64,000 bases of DNA from Setoptus koraiensis (GCA_048013815.1 CM106586.1:7440001-7504000); one strand, 5' to 3'; positions 35,875 to 51,630 are shown, counted from the first letter of the stretch. Made by a program: numbers and translations. Notes: generated by a model not told the origin, from the sequence alone.

Positions 35875-36489
35875 TTACATCAGCTGTGTGGCGTCCACAA
35901 TGCAGTCGTGCTCCAGTGCGCAGCTAGCCACTAGCGACTCGACTTGTGAGTACGATGATGATTGGCCAGATAGTTGTAAAGTTGTGGATATTAGTCCGTG
36001 TAAATAATATAAGAATTTAAATAGGTAAAAGAATAGCTTTATCCAACCCTCTCTCTTTGCCATGCTCATCTGATCGGAATCCATAATTGTTGCGGGATCG
36101 TATAGTCCGTTGAGTAACTTTTTCAATAGATTACTGGGATAGTGGTAGCAGTGGCTCTGTTGTTGCGTCTGTCTAATGGCTGATAGGGTTGTCGCTGATG
36201 GTAGTGTTGTTGTTGCTATTTCAACACGATAAACATGATAGGCTATTAGTGGTAAATTTATTGTTAATGTTAGCCATTCGCCACACAATAAAAACATCGA
36301 CGTTATTAGCAAATGCAATAGATATTCTGGCAATACCAACGGATTGATTGTCCTACAATGGTCAACGGGGCTCCTATAGCTGCTCCTAAGCTCGTCAAAG
36401 GCTATCACATGAAATATGGCCAAAAATAGTAGGAAGGCATCGCCTATTAACGCGGCAACGTAAGCTGCCAATTTCCAATAGAATGGCAT
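35875..36489 (-). CDS. cni: Cornichon family ER-export cargo receptor
   Basis: Intronless, 204 residues, longer than the usual 144-160. Seen: three hydrophobic segments, about 8-30, 55-88 and 150-172; the family signatures FDELRSSYRSPVDHCRTINP (31-50), LVLPEYLLH (51-59), GEWLTLTINLPLIAYHVYR (70-88), GLYDPATIM (128-136) and EGWIKLFFYLFKFLYYLHG (147-165). Known role: membrane cargo adaptor for COPII export from the ER, needed for secretion of TGF-alpha-like ligands in flies and AMPA receptors in vertebrates. Odd: the loop between YR and GLYDP is about 39 residues (90-128, Thr/Gln/His-rich) against roughly ten normally, and a 30-residue Ser-rich tail with two cysteines follows the last membrane segment. 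The stop lies 273 bp from the Spätzle-like stop on the other strand. The start is fixed by MPFYWKLAAYVAAL, close to the family N-terminus. Confidence 0.95.
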   Translation of the reverse strand: MPFYWKLAAYVAALIGDAFLLFLAIFHVIAFDELRSSYRSPVDHCRTINPLVLPEYLLHLLITSMFLLCGEWLTLTINLPLIAYHVYRVEIATTTLPSATTLSAIRQTQQQSHCYHYPSNLLKKLLNGLYDPATIMDSDQMSMAKREGWIKLFFYLFKFLYYLHGLISTTLQLSGQSSSYSQVESLVASCALEHDCIVDATQLM

Positions 36490-40824
<4,335 letters not shown>

Positions 40825-40983
40825 GCCATATATAGATGTTACTAATTGATTGATATAGTTTCTTTAGATGGGTGTCATTATTATATGTATATTGATGTGA
40901 AAAAGAAACAAAAATTAAAAAAGAAATACATAGAGAAAGGTGATATTTAACTATTTAGAACCATATAAGTTTAGTTAGTTGCC

Positions 40984-41172
40984 ATGGTTACTATACTAAC
41001 GCTCAATCTCCTAAGCAGCCCCGGTGACATTCCAAGTATCTCAAATTCTTACGAAGAATACTTACTAATTTCTCTAAAAAGACATCTAGATGCCACGTTA
41101 AATCAGATCAGCAGTCATCATTGTAATCGATTCTGCGAAAGTGATGCTTCATGGATCTTCACGAAAAAATAG
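40984..41172 (+). other. 62-codon frame overlapping the IFT81 start (possible uORF)
   Basis: Begins at ccATGG (good context) 160 bp after the AMPK stop and ends 22 nt inside the IFT81 frame, in a different frame. Composition is not low-complexity (MVTILTLNLLSSPGDIPSIS). It may be a translated upstream frame in the IFT81 leader, or chance. Confidence 0.25.
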
Positions 41173-43350
41173 CAGCCGTAGTGCGTATGCTGAATTCTCT
41201 AAATCGTACAAATACCAACAAGATTACTGTTGCAGAATATTATGAATATTCTTGTCAAGAGCTCATGGTCATTTTAGTTGATTTACTTGCCTCAGTGGAC
41301 CCATCTTTCAATCAGCAAGCAGTCAAACATGACATCGCACAGGCAGACCAAGAGATACTTCAGAGTTTATCGATAATAAACTACGAACCTGGTCCGGAAA
41401 TAGTAAGTTCTGACTATTATCTAATAGATAATTCGAATTAATATAGTTTGTCATTTTCAGATTCTGATTTGATCTTTCAATATTTTGCAGAGAGATCACA
41501 TTCTCATCTCAATGAGCATTGAAGAAGCCTTGAGATGCAAGGAGGATATTTATACTGACATTCTCTATTACTTGCTGAATGATCTCGACGATAACAAAGA
41601 AATATTTTATTTGAACGCCTTCACTTCACCGGTCCATATAGCTGACTCAACTCTACAACTTGATAGTGATGTAATAAGTCTGACGAGAGATTTGGAATCC
41701 TATATTAATCAATTTATCGATTTAAGAGCGTATCATCGCAAATTGAAGCAAGAATTTCTCAAGGTGGAAGCAGTCAAGAGAGAGTTTGTCGTGAAGGAGG
41801 AAAAGAAAAATTATCTAGAGAACAGATTGCAGGATATGATAAACAAGTACAACGCGGATCCGAACAAGCGACCCGATCTATTGGCTATTTGCAAGGAAGT
41901 GGCCAGTAAAGAGACAGAAAAACAGAAGCTTATTTCGCAAAACGAACGACATATGAAAGAGATCGAGACCATCAGGCAAGTTATATTTTCTCTGCAATCG
42001 GAGGATCGGGATATGAAAAAACTGTTGAATGACTGTCAACAAATGACCACGGAACGAGAATTGACCATGAAACTTGAATCGGAGATTGACAGACATTTGT
42101 ACCAGATAGAAAAGATATACAAGCCAGAAGTAAATGATCTTGAGAACATACTCGAGGAGATAGTTACTATAGAGACTGAAGGGACGAAATCGGACGGCAA
42201 CAATTTAGATGGAAAACAGCAGTCTGTTATTAGCGATGATGAGCTAGTTAGAAGGATAGAGTTCGTTGAGGACCAAATCGACGCCAGCGAGAGGCAACTT
42301 AAAGATTTAATTAGTGTCAAAGATAAAGAGGATGATGGTATCGAAAATGGAATTTCGAGGAATGGCGAAGAAGAGGACGATAATGTAACTTTGGATGACA
42401 ATGGCACTGAATTGAGTGAAGGCAAGCCGCTAGATGGAGAAAAGGTTAATTTCCATCTGGCCCAACTGATTAGAAGCAAGAATGAGCTCATGAAAGAATT
42501 TCAACATTTATCCAGTGTGTACATCGAAAGCAATGAACAGGTTGAGGCCATTAGAAGGACAAACATGATTAAGATCCCTAAAGGATTTGAGAATCTTGCC
42601 GAATTTTGCGAGCAGCCTATAGAATCTATACTAAAGGCAAGCCGACACAGATATAACCATTGCATGGAGGAGAAAAGGAATGTTGAGTTTAAAATCTTGG
42701 AATTGGAGCAAAAACTTCAGACTCTCGTTGAAAGTTATAGAGATCTGAAAGTGCTCAAGATAGAGCCGCTGGAGAAAAAATATGGAATTGTTGGATATTT
42801 CGACAGAATCGAATCAAGAACAGGACAAGAAAATAACAACGGTGACAGTAGTGGTGGTGTCGATAGTGATCGAGTTATAGACTTAGATATAGATTGCGCA
42901 ATAGATGACAAAGGTGTCGTTGATTGGAATAGTGTTAGTGTCGATATTGACAAAGTGAAGGAAAAAATTGACGAATTGAAGGTTGAAATTGAGAGAAAGA
43001 AGGAGGGCTTCAATTTGACTATTTTGGACAATCTTGAGAAGGAGCACAGATTGTGTCATGCAAACCTAATGAAACTTAAGCAGCCCTACGATGAAGAGAT
43101 GAATCCAATAAAGAATAAATTGTCGGATTTAGAGACAACGAAACAGAAGCTAGATAGTGAGTTAGCTGATTTAAAGAGCGCCATAGAATCCAAAGAGTAT
43201 CTTATAACTATCCTAAAGAACGCATTGGACAACAACAAGAGCAATAACAATTATTTCAATATTGGAAATTTAAACCTGGACAATCTAGAGAAGCAAAAAA
43301 AGATGTGGCTCACCATTGAGACATGGCTCAACTATCTCGACGAAGCCTAG
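41151..43350 (+). CDS. IFT81: Intraflagellar transport protein 81 homologue (two exons)
   Basis: Exons 41151-41402 and 41491-43350, 88-nt GT-AG phase-0 intron, 703 residues; human IFT81 has 676. Seen: N-terminal calponin-homology-like domain about 1-125 (IAAVVRMLNSLNR, then ELMVILVDLLASVDP, then SIINYEPGPE) matching the tubulin-binding domain of IFT81; conserved FYLNAFTSPVHIADSTLQLD just after it; then coiled coil to the end, closing with KQKKMWLTIETWLNYL, matching the family's QAKMWRDLEQL end. Known role: IFT-B1 core subunit that with IFT74 carries tubulin along cilia. In arthropods this acts mainly in ciliated sensory neurons. Two acidic low-complexity inserts (about 365-400 and 530-575) interrupt the coiled coil. 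The short first exon ends right within the CH domain. Confidence 0.9.
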
Positions 43351-43731
43351 TAGGTTTATGGAAATAGTTATAGGAATCTCCATGACAACAATATCTTAGA
43401 TTCGTACGATATCGTACGTCGTGTATAATTATCGCTCAAAGCATTGAACAGTATCACTCAAATGTATATCGTTCAGCGTACAATACACAAGTTGTGTTCA
43501 GATATGAAGATGTGGATAGCGAAGAGACCTGTTCGTAAAATAAGATGTGATATGCCAATGATTTATGATACTAATCATCAATTCTTCGACAACCGATCGA
43601 GCCAGCGAAGAGAATATGATTTCAATAGCCAAGACAACAAGATAAATATACAGTTGTTGTTGACGACAAGAGGGAGAGAAACAGAGAGAACAATCCGGCA
43701 ATAACGATTTCGATCAAGGTCAGACAAACGC

Positions 43732-43737
43732 AATAAA
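43732..43737 (+). terminator. Candidate poly(A) signal of IFT81
   Basis: First AATAAA past the IFT81 stop, giving a 3' UTR of about 400 nt. Confidence 0.35.
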
Positions 43738-46700
43738 CAAGCTCGGGACATTCATCAAGCTCTTCATTATTCTCCTTTTATTATCTGTCTAACGAGAGCT
43801 CTACTTCTTTCTTTATCTTGTAGCTAGTACCGCTAGTATCATCGAGATGCATCATCAGTGTTAGTCACTGGATCCAGTCTCTGGGTCGTTGGGTGTTTGT
43901 TGTTGGACCGCTACACCACGTCCAACAACAAATAGTGATCTGCTAGTGATCGTGTAGCGGTCGCAATATCTTTCTGTATTTGTTCGCCTTCATTAGCTTC
44001 AAGTTTGTCCGATTGAGGCACTAAATATTGTGTTGGTGTGTTAGCGAGAGGCAAAAGGGCACAGATTAATTATATTATATTGTGAGGGACATCATAAGCA
44101 CAATAAGAGGCTTGCCACAAATAATTCCAGTCGATTTCCAATCCATTCCCATTCACTCGATTCGTGACACTTGGCGCTCAAGTGACGCTGGCCCAGCCAA
44201 GATCACTGATACCAAAGAATCAAAAAAGCGCTCGCTCTGTCTGTCTGTTTGTGTCTCATCTGTTATCTGTTGGATATGTCACGCAATTCACATTCACATA
44301 TAGACAATTTATGATGATTCTGAAGGGCGCCCTGTCTAGGCAGAACATTAAAAATAGAAGAAAACCAGCATATATAGTCATGGGGGATTCATACACTCAA
44401 TTGTGAGCAGATAAGAGAGCATCACTGCTCAATTGTGGACAGGCAACATCAATCATGATTATCTTTGTTTTATTTAGGACAGCAGCACCTAGTGCTCACC
44501 GCGGCCGTTCAGTGGGGCCCGATTGTGTCGATCGATGGCTCGACTTGATGAGCATGGTTGTTCATTGTGTTTGTGGTTGGGTGTTGCGCAAACACAATGG
44601 AGACATTCATTCAAACTGAACAACGACATGCCACAAACATGCAATGCCACAAGATTATTTAAGCCTCGAGGCCCATTCTCCACAGTAGGCAATATTTTCA
44701 CAGTGAACAACAATACCTGCACACCATTGGCAGTGTGGGGCAACTGGGGGTCATCTACCTAGCGACCTTCATATCACCACGGGTCATTTGGTCAGACGAG
44801 AAACGAACAGCGAACCTATTCCAATACTGAACGGTTGAATACCGGTCATAGTATGGTCGTGTAATCTCTCCGACACGCTATATGGCATGAGCATGATTGC
44901 AATTGCAGCTCGCTAATCAGAGCAGATATTACCACTATCAACTTGTCAAATTATCCATATTCTGGTCTATGGTTTTGTTTATTGGCGATTTGGGCCTAGG
45001 CCAGCCAACAACTTCAGTGCTGGCACGCCAACCAAACAACCGAACCCGATTTAAATTTAACCCGATCATTTAATTTCAGCATACATCTCACATTATGCAG
45101 CCAGCAGTCTACGGGTAAATTGGCAATAATGCCCCAGGAAAACATCAACAAATTTACATCTTACTGTCAGCAACATTATTGAATGTAGTTGCGCGATCAT
45201 TGATGGTGCTAATTGTGGCCATTCTACACAGTTCAGTGAGTTGTGATCAATGTTACACCCTTCTGACAGACGTTTGTTATGTCGAAACGGTGATTATTTG
45301 CACAATTTCATGCATATATTGCAGGAGGCCGAAATCAGGCTGCATGAAATTGGGTCGCCGTTTGAGGGTTTCGCAAATATGTATCTACAATATCGTCGCC
45401 TCTAAAAAAATATTTTATCTGGAGCAAATTTTATTTCGAGTGCTGTCTCGCCGGGTGCAATGTGTGGATTTGCATCGAGCGCCATATAGCAGTGTCAGCC
45501 ACAACTATGGTAGACAACTGCAACTATATAGGTGAGCCATCTTACTAACCTGCATCGGAGACAGAGACATATTGCGTGAGATTAGCCACGACTGAGGCAT
45601 GACATAAGCTTCGCAACTGCTACTGCTGTTAGATTACATCGGCGCGCCATCAATCAATTGCCAAGCGACAACACATTACATCACAACAATTGATCACAAC
45701 TTGCGGCCATAACAACACTCACCTATGTGAACCTACAACAGGTGCCGCGACAGCATCTCACCGGCCGGAATCATGTTAAATGCAATTTAAATGCACCAAT
45801 TCGAGGTCGTAAACCTCGAACGAGCGCTTTGTCTCATGTTATTCCGATGTTATTGTGTCTTACGAGCACATTTGTGTATTGCTGGCCCATTGCCCATTAT
45901 ATTGCCCATGTTGGGACTGCCATTTACACTGTATCAAGGGGCCCCTCGCCACAGTGACCGGCCCGTCGCGTCGAGATCATCAGTGACGTTCGGATAGACG
46001 TTCAATCTTTAGAACAACTTTCGCTTGTGCACGCTTTCTCTGGCAAGGTCTCTGCCGACGAGATGCCATCAATCAGTTGAGTTCGAGTAAAAGCAGAGGC
46101 CGATCTAGGCAGAGTAAAGAGGCAATATATTAATTAATTAATTAACAGTCCAATTATAACCGACTGGTCACGATTATTCGTCGATGCAAGAAGAATCGAG
46201 CAAATTGAAACATCAATCTATGAAACCAACAAAAGCAATGTTGCAAGAGTGAGATACAATCGATCGATAGATTGCGAGCGACCCAATTATCTGTTCTGAT
46301 ACAAGCTTATGCTAACTAGATTGACCATTCAAGACTTGGCGAAATTGCGCCATTGCAAAGTCATGCAACTGGTAATCAATTGGTCACTTGTCGTATTTAT
46401 TGTCGCAATTATCTCATGCGCAAATTGTAGGCAATCAACAGAGCGCACTTGCCCTGTCTTTACTGATAATCCAATCCGAGGCCGCTCTAATTAGACACCG
46501 TTGTGGCTCTCATCAAAGTTACTCGATAAAACAATCACTAGGTGGCGTGTTCGAGCTGAACGGCTGCTCACGGGATTGCCCCGAGCCTCGGGGCCTGAGG
46601 CACCCGATTGGCAGGCGATTTGATGCAAATTGCTGCTCACAAGACCGATCGCAAGACATCTCGACAGACTTTCTCAATGCTAACTGACACTTGCATGTTG

Positions 46701-47437
46701 ATTGTGTTCGGCTCGATTGGTTGCTCGAACCAATCAGCATTGTTGCTCATTGTTTGATTGGCATTTGATGCTGGATTGGGCGAAGCTTGCCAATTGCGTC
46801 GAACGCAATTGGCATTTCAACGCTTGAAACAAACAAATTCATCGATAGATGACTGAGTTTTGTCGCTCGTTAGCCTAGAATTGGCAGCCTGTTAGTGGGT
46901 TGTGGGCCCATTTGTAATTTGTGTATATTTGTGTATCTGTTTGCGGGTTCACGAAGCTGCACATTTGTAAAAATGTGCAGATAATAGATAAAGATGTGCA
47001 CGGAAATAACGGCATGCCTGTGCGGATAAAGTGCCGCCAAGATGGCAAGCCGTGCAAAATGAGGCCAACAGACTTTGAGCTTGGTGCGCTCAATATGATA
47101 CAATGGTGGCTTCTTTTTCTTTTGTGCTCGCACTCTGGCCACTTCCTGGTCATTGTTGGTTTGTTGTATTTATACTGCAGTATCATACCATTAGTGTGGG
47201 CTCCAAAGATATGGACACAACCGCGCCAAAAACGGGACACAACCGCGCCACAGACAAACTTGCGCCCACTTAAATCTCTGCTGTTAGCTGTCCGGTTAGC
47301 GGGCCCGGGGTACAGTTACGCCGTCTATGTCTGTCTACAACGAGCACAACACGAGCGACCAAACAACCAAATAAAAGTAAGAATGTAAATTATGTCACAC
47401 AATTGCGGTCGGCGCTTTGGGCCATTTTTTGCCCATT

Positions 47438-47560
47438 CTCTAATCATTGTGTCTATTCGCGTCTAATCATTGTGTCTATTCGCGTCTAATCATTGTGTCT
47501 ATTCGCGTCTGATCGTCGTGTCCATTCTCTAATCGTCGTGTCCATTCACGTTTAATCGCG
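47438..47560. repeat. 23-bp tandem repeat
   Basis: Five units of cgtctaatcattgtgtctat type. The first three are nearly identical, the last two diverged (gatcgtcgtgtccatt). Confidence 0.9.
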
Positions 47561-48120
47561 ACACACAACCGACGTATACAAATTAATCGCTGATGATGGC
47601 GACAAAAAGCGGCCAACAGCGCCGACAGCGCCGCTCTTCGCCTCTCCGGCAAGCTAATGACACTGGGCCCGAATTGGGGCCACGTCGAGTGGAGTGAGCC
47701 GGCCGGCCGGATATTCAATCAGTTGAATGACGGTCGTGTTGGCGAGCTCGAGGCACGACCATGCTTAATTATAAAACAATTCCGCGCTCGCTCTCACTGG
47801 AGTCAATCAATTGATTGATTCCGGCCAAAACTCAACTTTGTGCCCGCTGACGGCCCCTCGCTCGCATAATGTATTCGTGGGCCTCACACTGTGACGCGGC
47901 CTGGGCAGCCAGTGTCGCCATTGGTATTAGCATATATGACAATGAATTGACGTCTCCACTAGCGTCTCTCTTGATTGATAACCACCTAGATGCAAGAATG
48001 CCGAGTCTCCATAAATGATCAGCTTTTCGCTGCAGCTCGCCACCAACAACGACGACAGCGACAACGCCGACGACAGCAACAACAACGACAACCTTAATAT
48101 CATTTCCAGCCAGCCGAGCC

Positions 48121-48335
48121 TATAAATATGAGATGGGCCCGCGAAAGGAAGCGCCGGCAGAAATAGATTTGCATTCGGCGCGTTCGCTTCTGTTCTGTAT
48201 GGCCAACACGTGCATGCTAAACTTTGTATCGATGCGTTTCGGGCGACACACAGCAGCGACACAAAGCGCACTTCTTTAAAGTGTTTTATCGCTTCTTTGG
48301 GGCACTGCGAGCGAATCCGAACAACGAGACAAGGT
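48121..48335 (+). promoter_or_regulatory. Possible promoter plus 5' exon
   Basis: TATAAATA at 48121-48128, followed about 205 nt later by a good splice donor (ACAAG/GTGAGT, at 48334-48340). No matching acceptor or coding exon was recognised downstream. Could be the start of a spliced transcript of unknown kind. Confidence 0.25.
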
Positions 48336-49099
48336 GAGTTACGTTTGGCGTTTCTCGCCTTCGACGCCCGCCATGTCGATACCCATCAGTTTGTTGCGCG
48401 CCAGTCGCACAATTGGCCCAGTCTCTTCTCGCCATTGATTTGTCGATCCAGCCCGATCCAGTTAGCATGCCACAAAGGGGCCCTCGCGAAGCTTGCCAGT
48501 CGCAAGCCTTGCTCGCATCTTCTCGGGGCTTCCTGTCAGTCGTTTTATGTTTGCATCTTTTCAGTATTTCGGCTTTATGAGTGGCTTGTCGCGGGCACCG
48601 TCATTTTGTGTTCTTGCAACGCGATTCTTTCTCGGGGCGCCCGCTGTCACTGTGACCCGCGCCGGCTTTGGCGTCCCAATCTCCAGTTGCGGAAAATCAG
48701 GCGCTGACAGAGATCTGGCAATTTGTAGAAAAGTTGTTTTATTGTTTGTGGCACTGGCACACACGCACGCTCGTATATTATCCGCCGACATGTTGATGCG
48801 AGCCCGTTCGAGGCCGCCCGTGCCATGTGGGCCCGCCGGCGCAGACTGGCGGATACTGGCGGATATTTGGTGGAGATTCGACGGATATTTGGCAGAGATT
48901 CGGCGGAGATTGCGGCCGTGCTGATGATCATGATTTACGTTATGCGCACCATGTTTGCTCGCTTGGGTGGGGACCTGGTTCGCAGCTACAAATACAGTTG
49001 TAATTACAACCTACACCCACACTCACTACATACACACAAACATAAAGCGCAGCTGGTCATCGGGGTTTTCTCGTGGCGTTCGAGAATCTCGACTCGAGG

Positions 49100-49450
49100 G
49101 CTCGCCAAAGAGCAACTTTGTTCTCGTGCGGCCGTCGCGGCAACTAAACTTATGCGAGTTATAAATATCTTGGTGGCACGATGATGCAATGACATCCTAC
49201 ATCGTCTAGGCTGAATGGGGCCCCATAGAGCGCAACACTATAGAGCCTGTCGTCGTGCTGCAATTGTGGGGCCCTGCCAATTGTCGCGATGCTCATTGGT
49301 GGCCGACAGAGTCAGAGTTGTCATAGTGGTGTTGTTTATGGCAACCTCCATCAAGTTGTTTCCTCTGCGAGCCTTTGCAAACTGCAAGCCACCATTATGA
49401 CGGCCACCATAGATGGCCGGCCGAGCACACTGATAAAAATCGCCCCTAAA
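49100..49450 (+). repeat. Duplicated segment, left copy
   Basis: Homologous to 51240-51630 in the same orientation: shared gagcaactttgtt, TATAAATATCT (49160), tgtggggccctgccaat, gtggtgttgttta, tgtttcctctg and cactgataaaaatc. TATAAATA is kept in both copies and points rightward, so the segment may be the promoter and first exon of a second small gene family. A minus-strand frame is also similar in both (GDFYQCA, then RGNN, then INNTTMTTL). Confidence 0.6.
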
Positions 49451-49642
49451 AAGGTTGCTGAGATGAACTCTCAGGCTGCCTGCCGGCCGACCGACAGAGT
49501 GAACACCGACAATGCTCAAAAGTTGCCAATTTTTTTCATTTGCCAATCTATATCCAAGAATAGAGACGAAACACTGTGAAATATAAACGACATGTTTTAC
49601 TCGTCTTGCAAGGATCGTTTATCGATATATTGTTCAACAAAA

Positions 49643-50080
49643 TCATAGCTGTACGCTGTAAAAGCTGCGTAAAGTTGAATCATCTATAATTGATGGATTG
49701 GATTCGCTTGACCATCCCCAATCGGACAGCTTAATGAAATTTTCTATCTTCACTAGAAGCTGTCGCTCATGAGGTGACAGTTTCATTACTTGGCGAGTGC
49801 CATACTTCACGGACATATCTACTATGGCCTCCTCATATTGATCTGCTTGCTTTTTATAATTAGTTAAAACAGATTCAAGTAGAGGCAATCTCTGTAAAAT
49901 GTCCTCAGGTAGAGCACCTTCGTTCGAGCTGCGTTCCTTTAAACTGTCCAATGTCATTGTTACTCGCCTTTCAATGCCATTCAGTCCGCTTCTCAATTTC
50001 CATAGCTCATCTGTGGACATTGCCTGAGCTGCGCATAACAAGCAAGCTACCAAAATGATCTTCAAGCTAAACTCTAACAT
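49643..50080 (-). CDS. Small secreted helical protein, paralogue 1
   Basis: Intact 145-residue frame. Seen: signal peptide about 1-20 (MLEFSLKIILVACLLCAAQA), then a Lys/Glu/Leu-rich, cysteine-free mature part that should be mostly helical, with VKYG near 89 and KLSPHERQLLVKIENFIK about 99-116, ending IIDDSTLRS. About half identical to the neighbour at 50492-50920; strongest in the signal peptide, the VKYG to ENF(I/V)K block and the end. A TATA box lies at 50264-50257 and a GT-AG intron of 100 nt can be placed in the 5' UTR at 50189-50090, both at matching positions in the paralogue. I do not recognise the family; size and helicity vaguely recall small secreted mite allergens such as groups 5/21, but no sequence motif supports this. 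Secreted; function unknown. Confidence 0.8.
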   Translation of the reverse strand: MLEFSLKIILVACLLCAAQAMSTDELWKLRSGLNGIERRVTMTLDSLKERSSNEGALPEDILQRLPLLESVLTNYKKQADQYEEAIVDMSVKYGTRQVMKLSPHERQLLVKIENFIKLSDWGWSSESNPSIIDDSTLRSFYSVQL

Positions 50081-50256
50081 GTCGATTCGCTAACAATCAG
50101 CACTAGTACACTTAAATAATAAATCGTTTTTGGAATAGATGTTCAACCAAATATTGTACTGGCGTGTTGGACAAATTCAGTTGACTCACCGAGCAACGAA
50201 GCTGCTACGAGGATTGAGAGAACATGTTGTCTAGCGACAGCAGACGGAGGGGCCGC

Positions 50257-50264
50257 TATTTATA
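50257..50264 (-). promoter_or_regulatory. TATA box of secreted paralogue 1
   Basis: TATAAATA on the minus strand 177 bp ahead of the ATG; conserved at the same place in paralogue 2. Confidence 0.7.
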
Positions 50265-50395
50265 AACTAGGTAATAGTGCCACTATTATAGTGATTACCT
50301 GACACATACCCACCAACGATAACGACAACGACAAAATGATTTTGCCAAAGTCTGTTCTCGAGAAAATTCAAAAGTTAACGATTTTTTGTTCATTT

Positions 50396-50401
50396 TTTAT
50401 T
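50396..50401 (-). terminator. Poly(A) signal of secreted paralogue 2
   Basis: AATAAA on the minus strand about 90 nt past the stop of the gene at 50492-50920. Confidence 0.5.
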
Positions 50402-50491
50402 TTTACGTTTAGTCAGGAATAGAGATGAAACATTATGAAATATCTCGTTTCCCTCGTTATGCAAGGATCAATCCTTTGTGCAACTAAATCA

Positions 50492-50920
50492 CTACTTTGT
50501 GTTTAAGAGACTGCGCAAAGTTGAATCATCTATAAGTAACGTTTGGGGATCGCCTCCAATTCTCCCATTCGTTTCCTTAACGAAATTTTCTATCTTCTCT
50601 ACAAGCTGCTGCTCATCCGGTGTCAGATTAATTGCTTGGCCATTGTTATTGCCATACTTTACGAACAGCTCTAGTATGGACTGCTCATAGTCATCTGCTT
50701 GCTCATTTAAATTACCCAAAATAGATCCAAGTTTAGGCAAACCCTTTGAAATGTCCCTAGGTAGACTTTTGCGTCCCTCTAAATGTTCCAATGTCCATCC
50801 TGCCTTCAGTTCAATGTTAATGACTGCCATTCTTGTTTCGTTCAGCTCATCCGTGGACACGGCCCTAGCTGCACATAGCAAGCAAGCTACCAAAATGATC
50901 TTAAAGCTAAACTCTAACAT
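50492..50920 (-). CDS. Small secreted helical protein, paralogue 2
   Basis: Intact 142-residue frame. Signal peptide about 1-20 (MLEFSFKIILVACLLCAARA), mature part starting VSTDELNETR, cysteine-free, with FVKYGNNNG, INLTPDEQQLVEKIENFVK and the end LLIDDSTLRSLLNTK. Its 5' region is collinear with paralogue 1: TATA box at 51110-51103 and a 5' UTR intron placeable at 51035-50930 (donor GTGAGC, acceptor AAG just before agaatcgacATG). Acceptor context is weaker than in paralogue 1 (TTAG). Two N-glycosylation sequons can be read (NET near 27; NLT near 98). The pair arose by tandem duplication including promoter, yet the proteins have diverged strongly, which fits fast-evolving secreted proteins. 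Family unknown. Confidence 0.8.
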   Translation of the reverse strand: MLEFSFKIILVACLLCAARAVSTDELNETRMAVINIELKAGWTLEHLEGRKSLPRDISKGLPKLGSILGNLNEQADDYEQSILELFVKYGNNNGQAINLTPDEQQLVEKIENFVKETNGRIGGDPQTLLIDDSTLRSLLNTK

Positions 50921-51102
50921 GTCGATTCTCTTACAATCAGCTGTAGTACACTTAAATAATTAATCGTTTTTGGGATAGATAATTTAGTTCAACCAAATAT
51001 TGTACTGACGTGCTGAATAAATACAGTTCGCTCACCAAGCAACAAAGCTGCTACAAGGATTGAGAGGACACGTTGTCAAGCTCCAGCAGACGTAGGGGCT
51101 GC

Positions 51103-51110
51103 TATTTATA
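51103..51110 (-). promoter_or_regulatory. TATA box of secreted paralogue 2
   Basis: TATAAATA on the minus strand 183 bp ahead of the ATG. A rightward TATAAATA lies 176 bp away at 51286, forming a divergent promoter pair. Confidence 0.7.
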
Positions 51111-51239
51111 AACTTGCCAATGGTGGCTCCCTAACGCAACAACAGCCATAACAACAACGATAACAACAACGACATGGATAGAACGACACAAACAAAATGC
51201 TGCATAGGTCATCTTGCCATTGTTGTGGTAGCCGAGAGC

Positions 51240-51630
51240 ATGCCGAAGAGCAACTTTGTTGTTGTGTGGCCAATGTTGCACCAGTTATAAATATCTCACA
51301 ATTGTCAGTGGTACGATCATGTGCATTCTAGATGGCTCCGACAGACAAGAACAGTGAGCCTGCCATTGTGCCATTGTGGCGTTTGTGGGGCCCTGCCAAT
51401 ATTCGTGATACACACTGTCCGGTGGTGTTGATCCGCTTGGCATTGGCGAGTGGCGACTTGGTGATACGATAGGTCATTGGTGGCGGACAGAGACAGAGGG
51501 AGACAGAGTTGTCATGGTGGTGTTGTTTATGATAACTTCTTTCGAGTTGTTTCCTCTGTGGGCCCCTACAAACTGAAAGCCACCACTGTGACAGCCTCTA
51601 TAACAAGCACACTGATAAAAATCCCCGCTC
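51240..51630 (+). repeat. Duplicated segment, right copy
   Basis: Copy of 49100-49450 with a conserved plus-strand TATAAATA at 51286-51293. It sits head to head with paralogue 2, whereas the left copy lies behind paralogue 1; this order suggests a once larger tandem array that lost parts. Confidence 0.6.

Larger units (their letters stand above)
43738..49099. other. Intergenic region with rising GC, no recognised gene
   Basis: No conserved coding sequence found. Two frames begin with signal-like hydrophobic stretches (ATG at 45203, MVLIVAILHSS; ATG at about 46363, SLVVFIVAIIS) but are short and unsupported. A 24-nt palindrome (ctgcacattt/aaatgtgcag) lies at 46957-46980. GGGCCC sites become frequent from here rightward. 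Confidence 0.4.

Noticed and set aside
42036-43031. Minus-strand Ser-rich frames opposite IFT81
   Set aside because: Antisense shadows of the acidic coiled-coil coding sequence.
43444-43704. 86-codon frame after IFT81
   Set aside because: No ATG-supported similarity; lies in the likely 3' UTR of IFT81.
46921-47388. 155-codon plus-strand frame with a hydrophobic middle
   Set aside because: No ATG at its start, no recognised domain, overlaps minus-strand frames of similar length.
47438-47560. Regular 23-bp repeats resembling a CRISPR array
   Set aside because: Units abut with no unique spacers, and the genome is eukaryotic: a plain tandem repeat.
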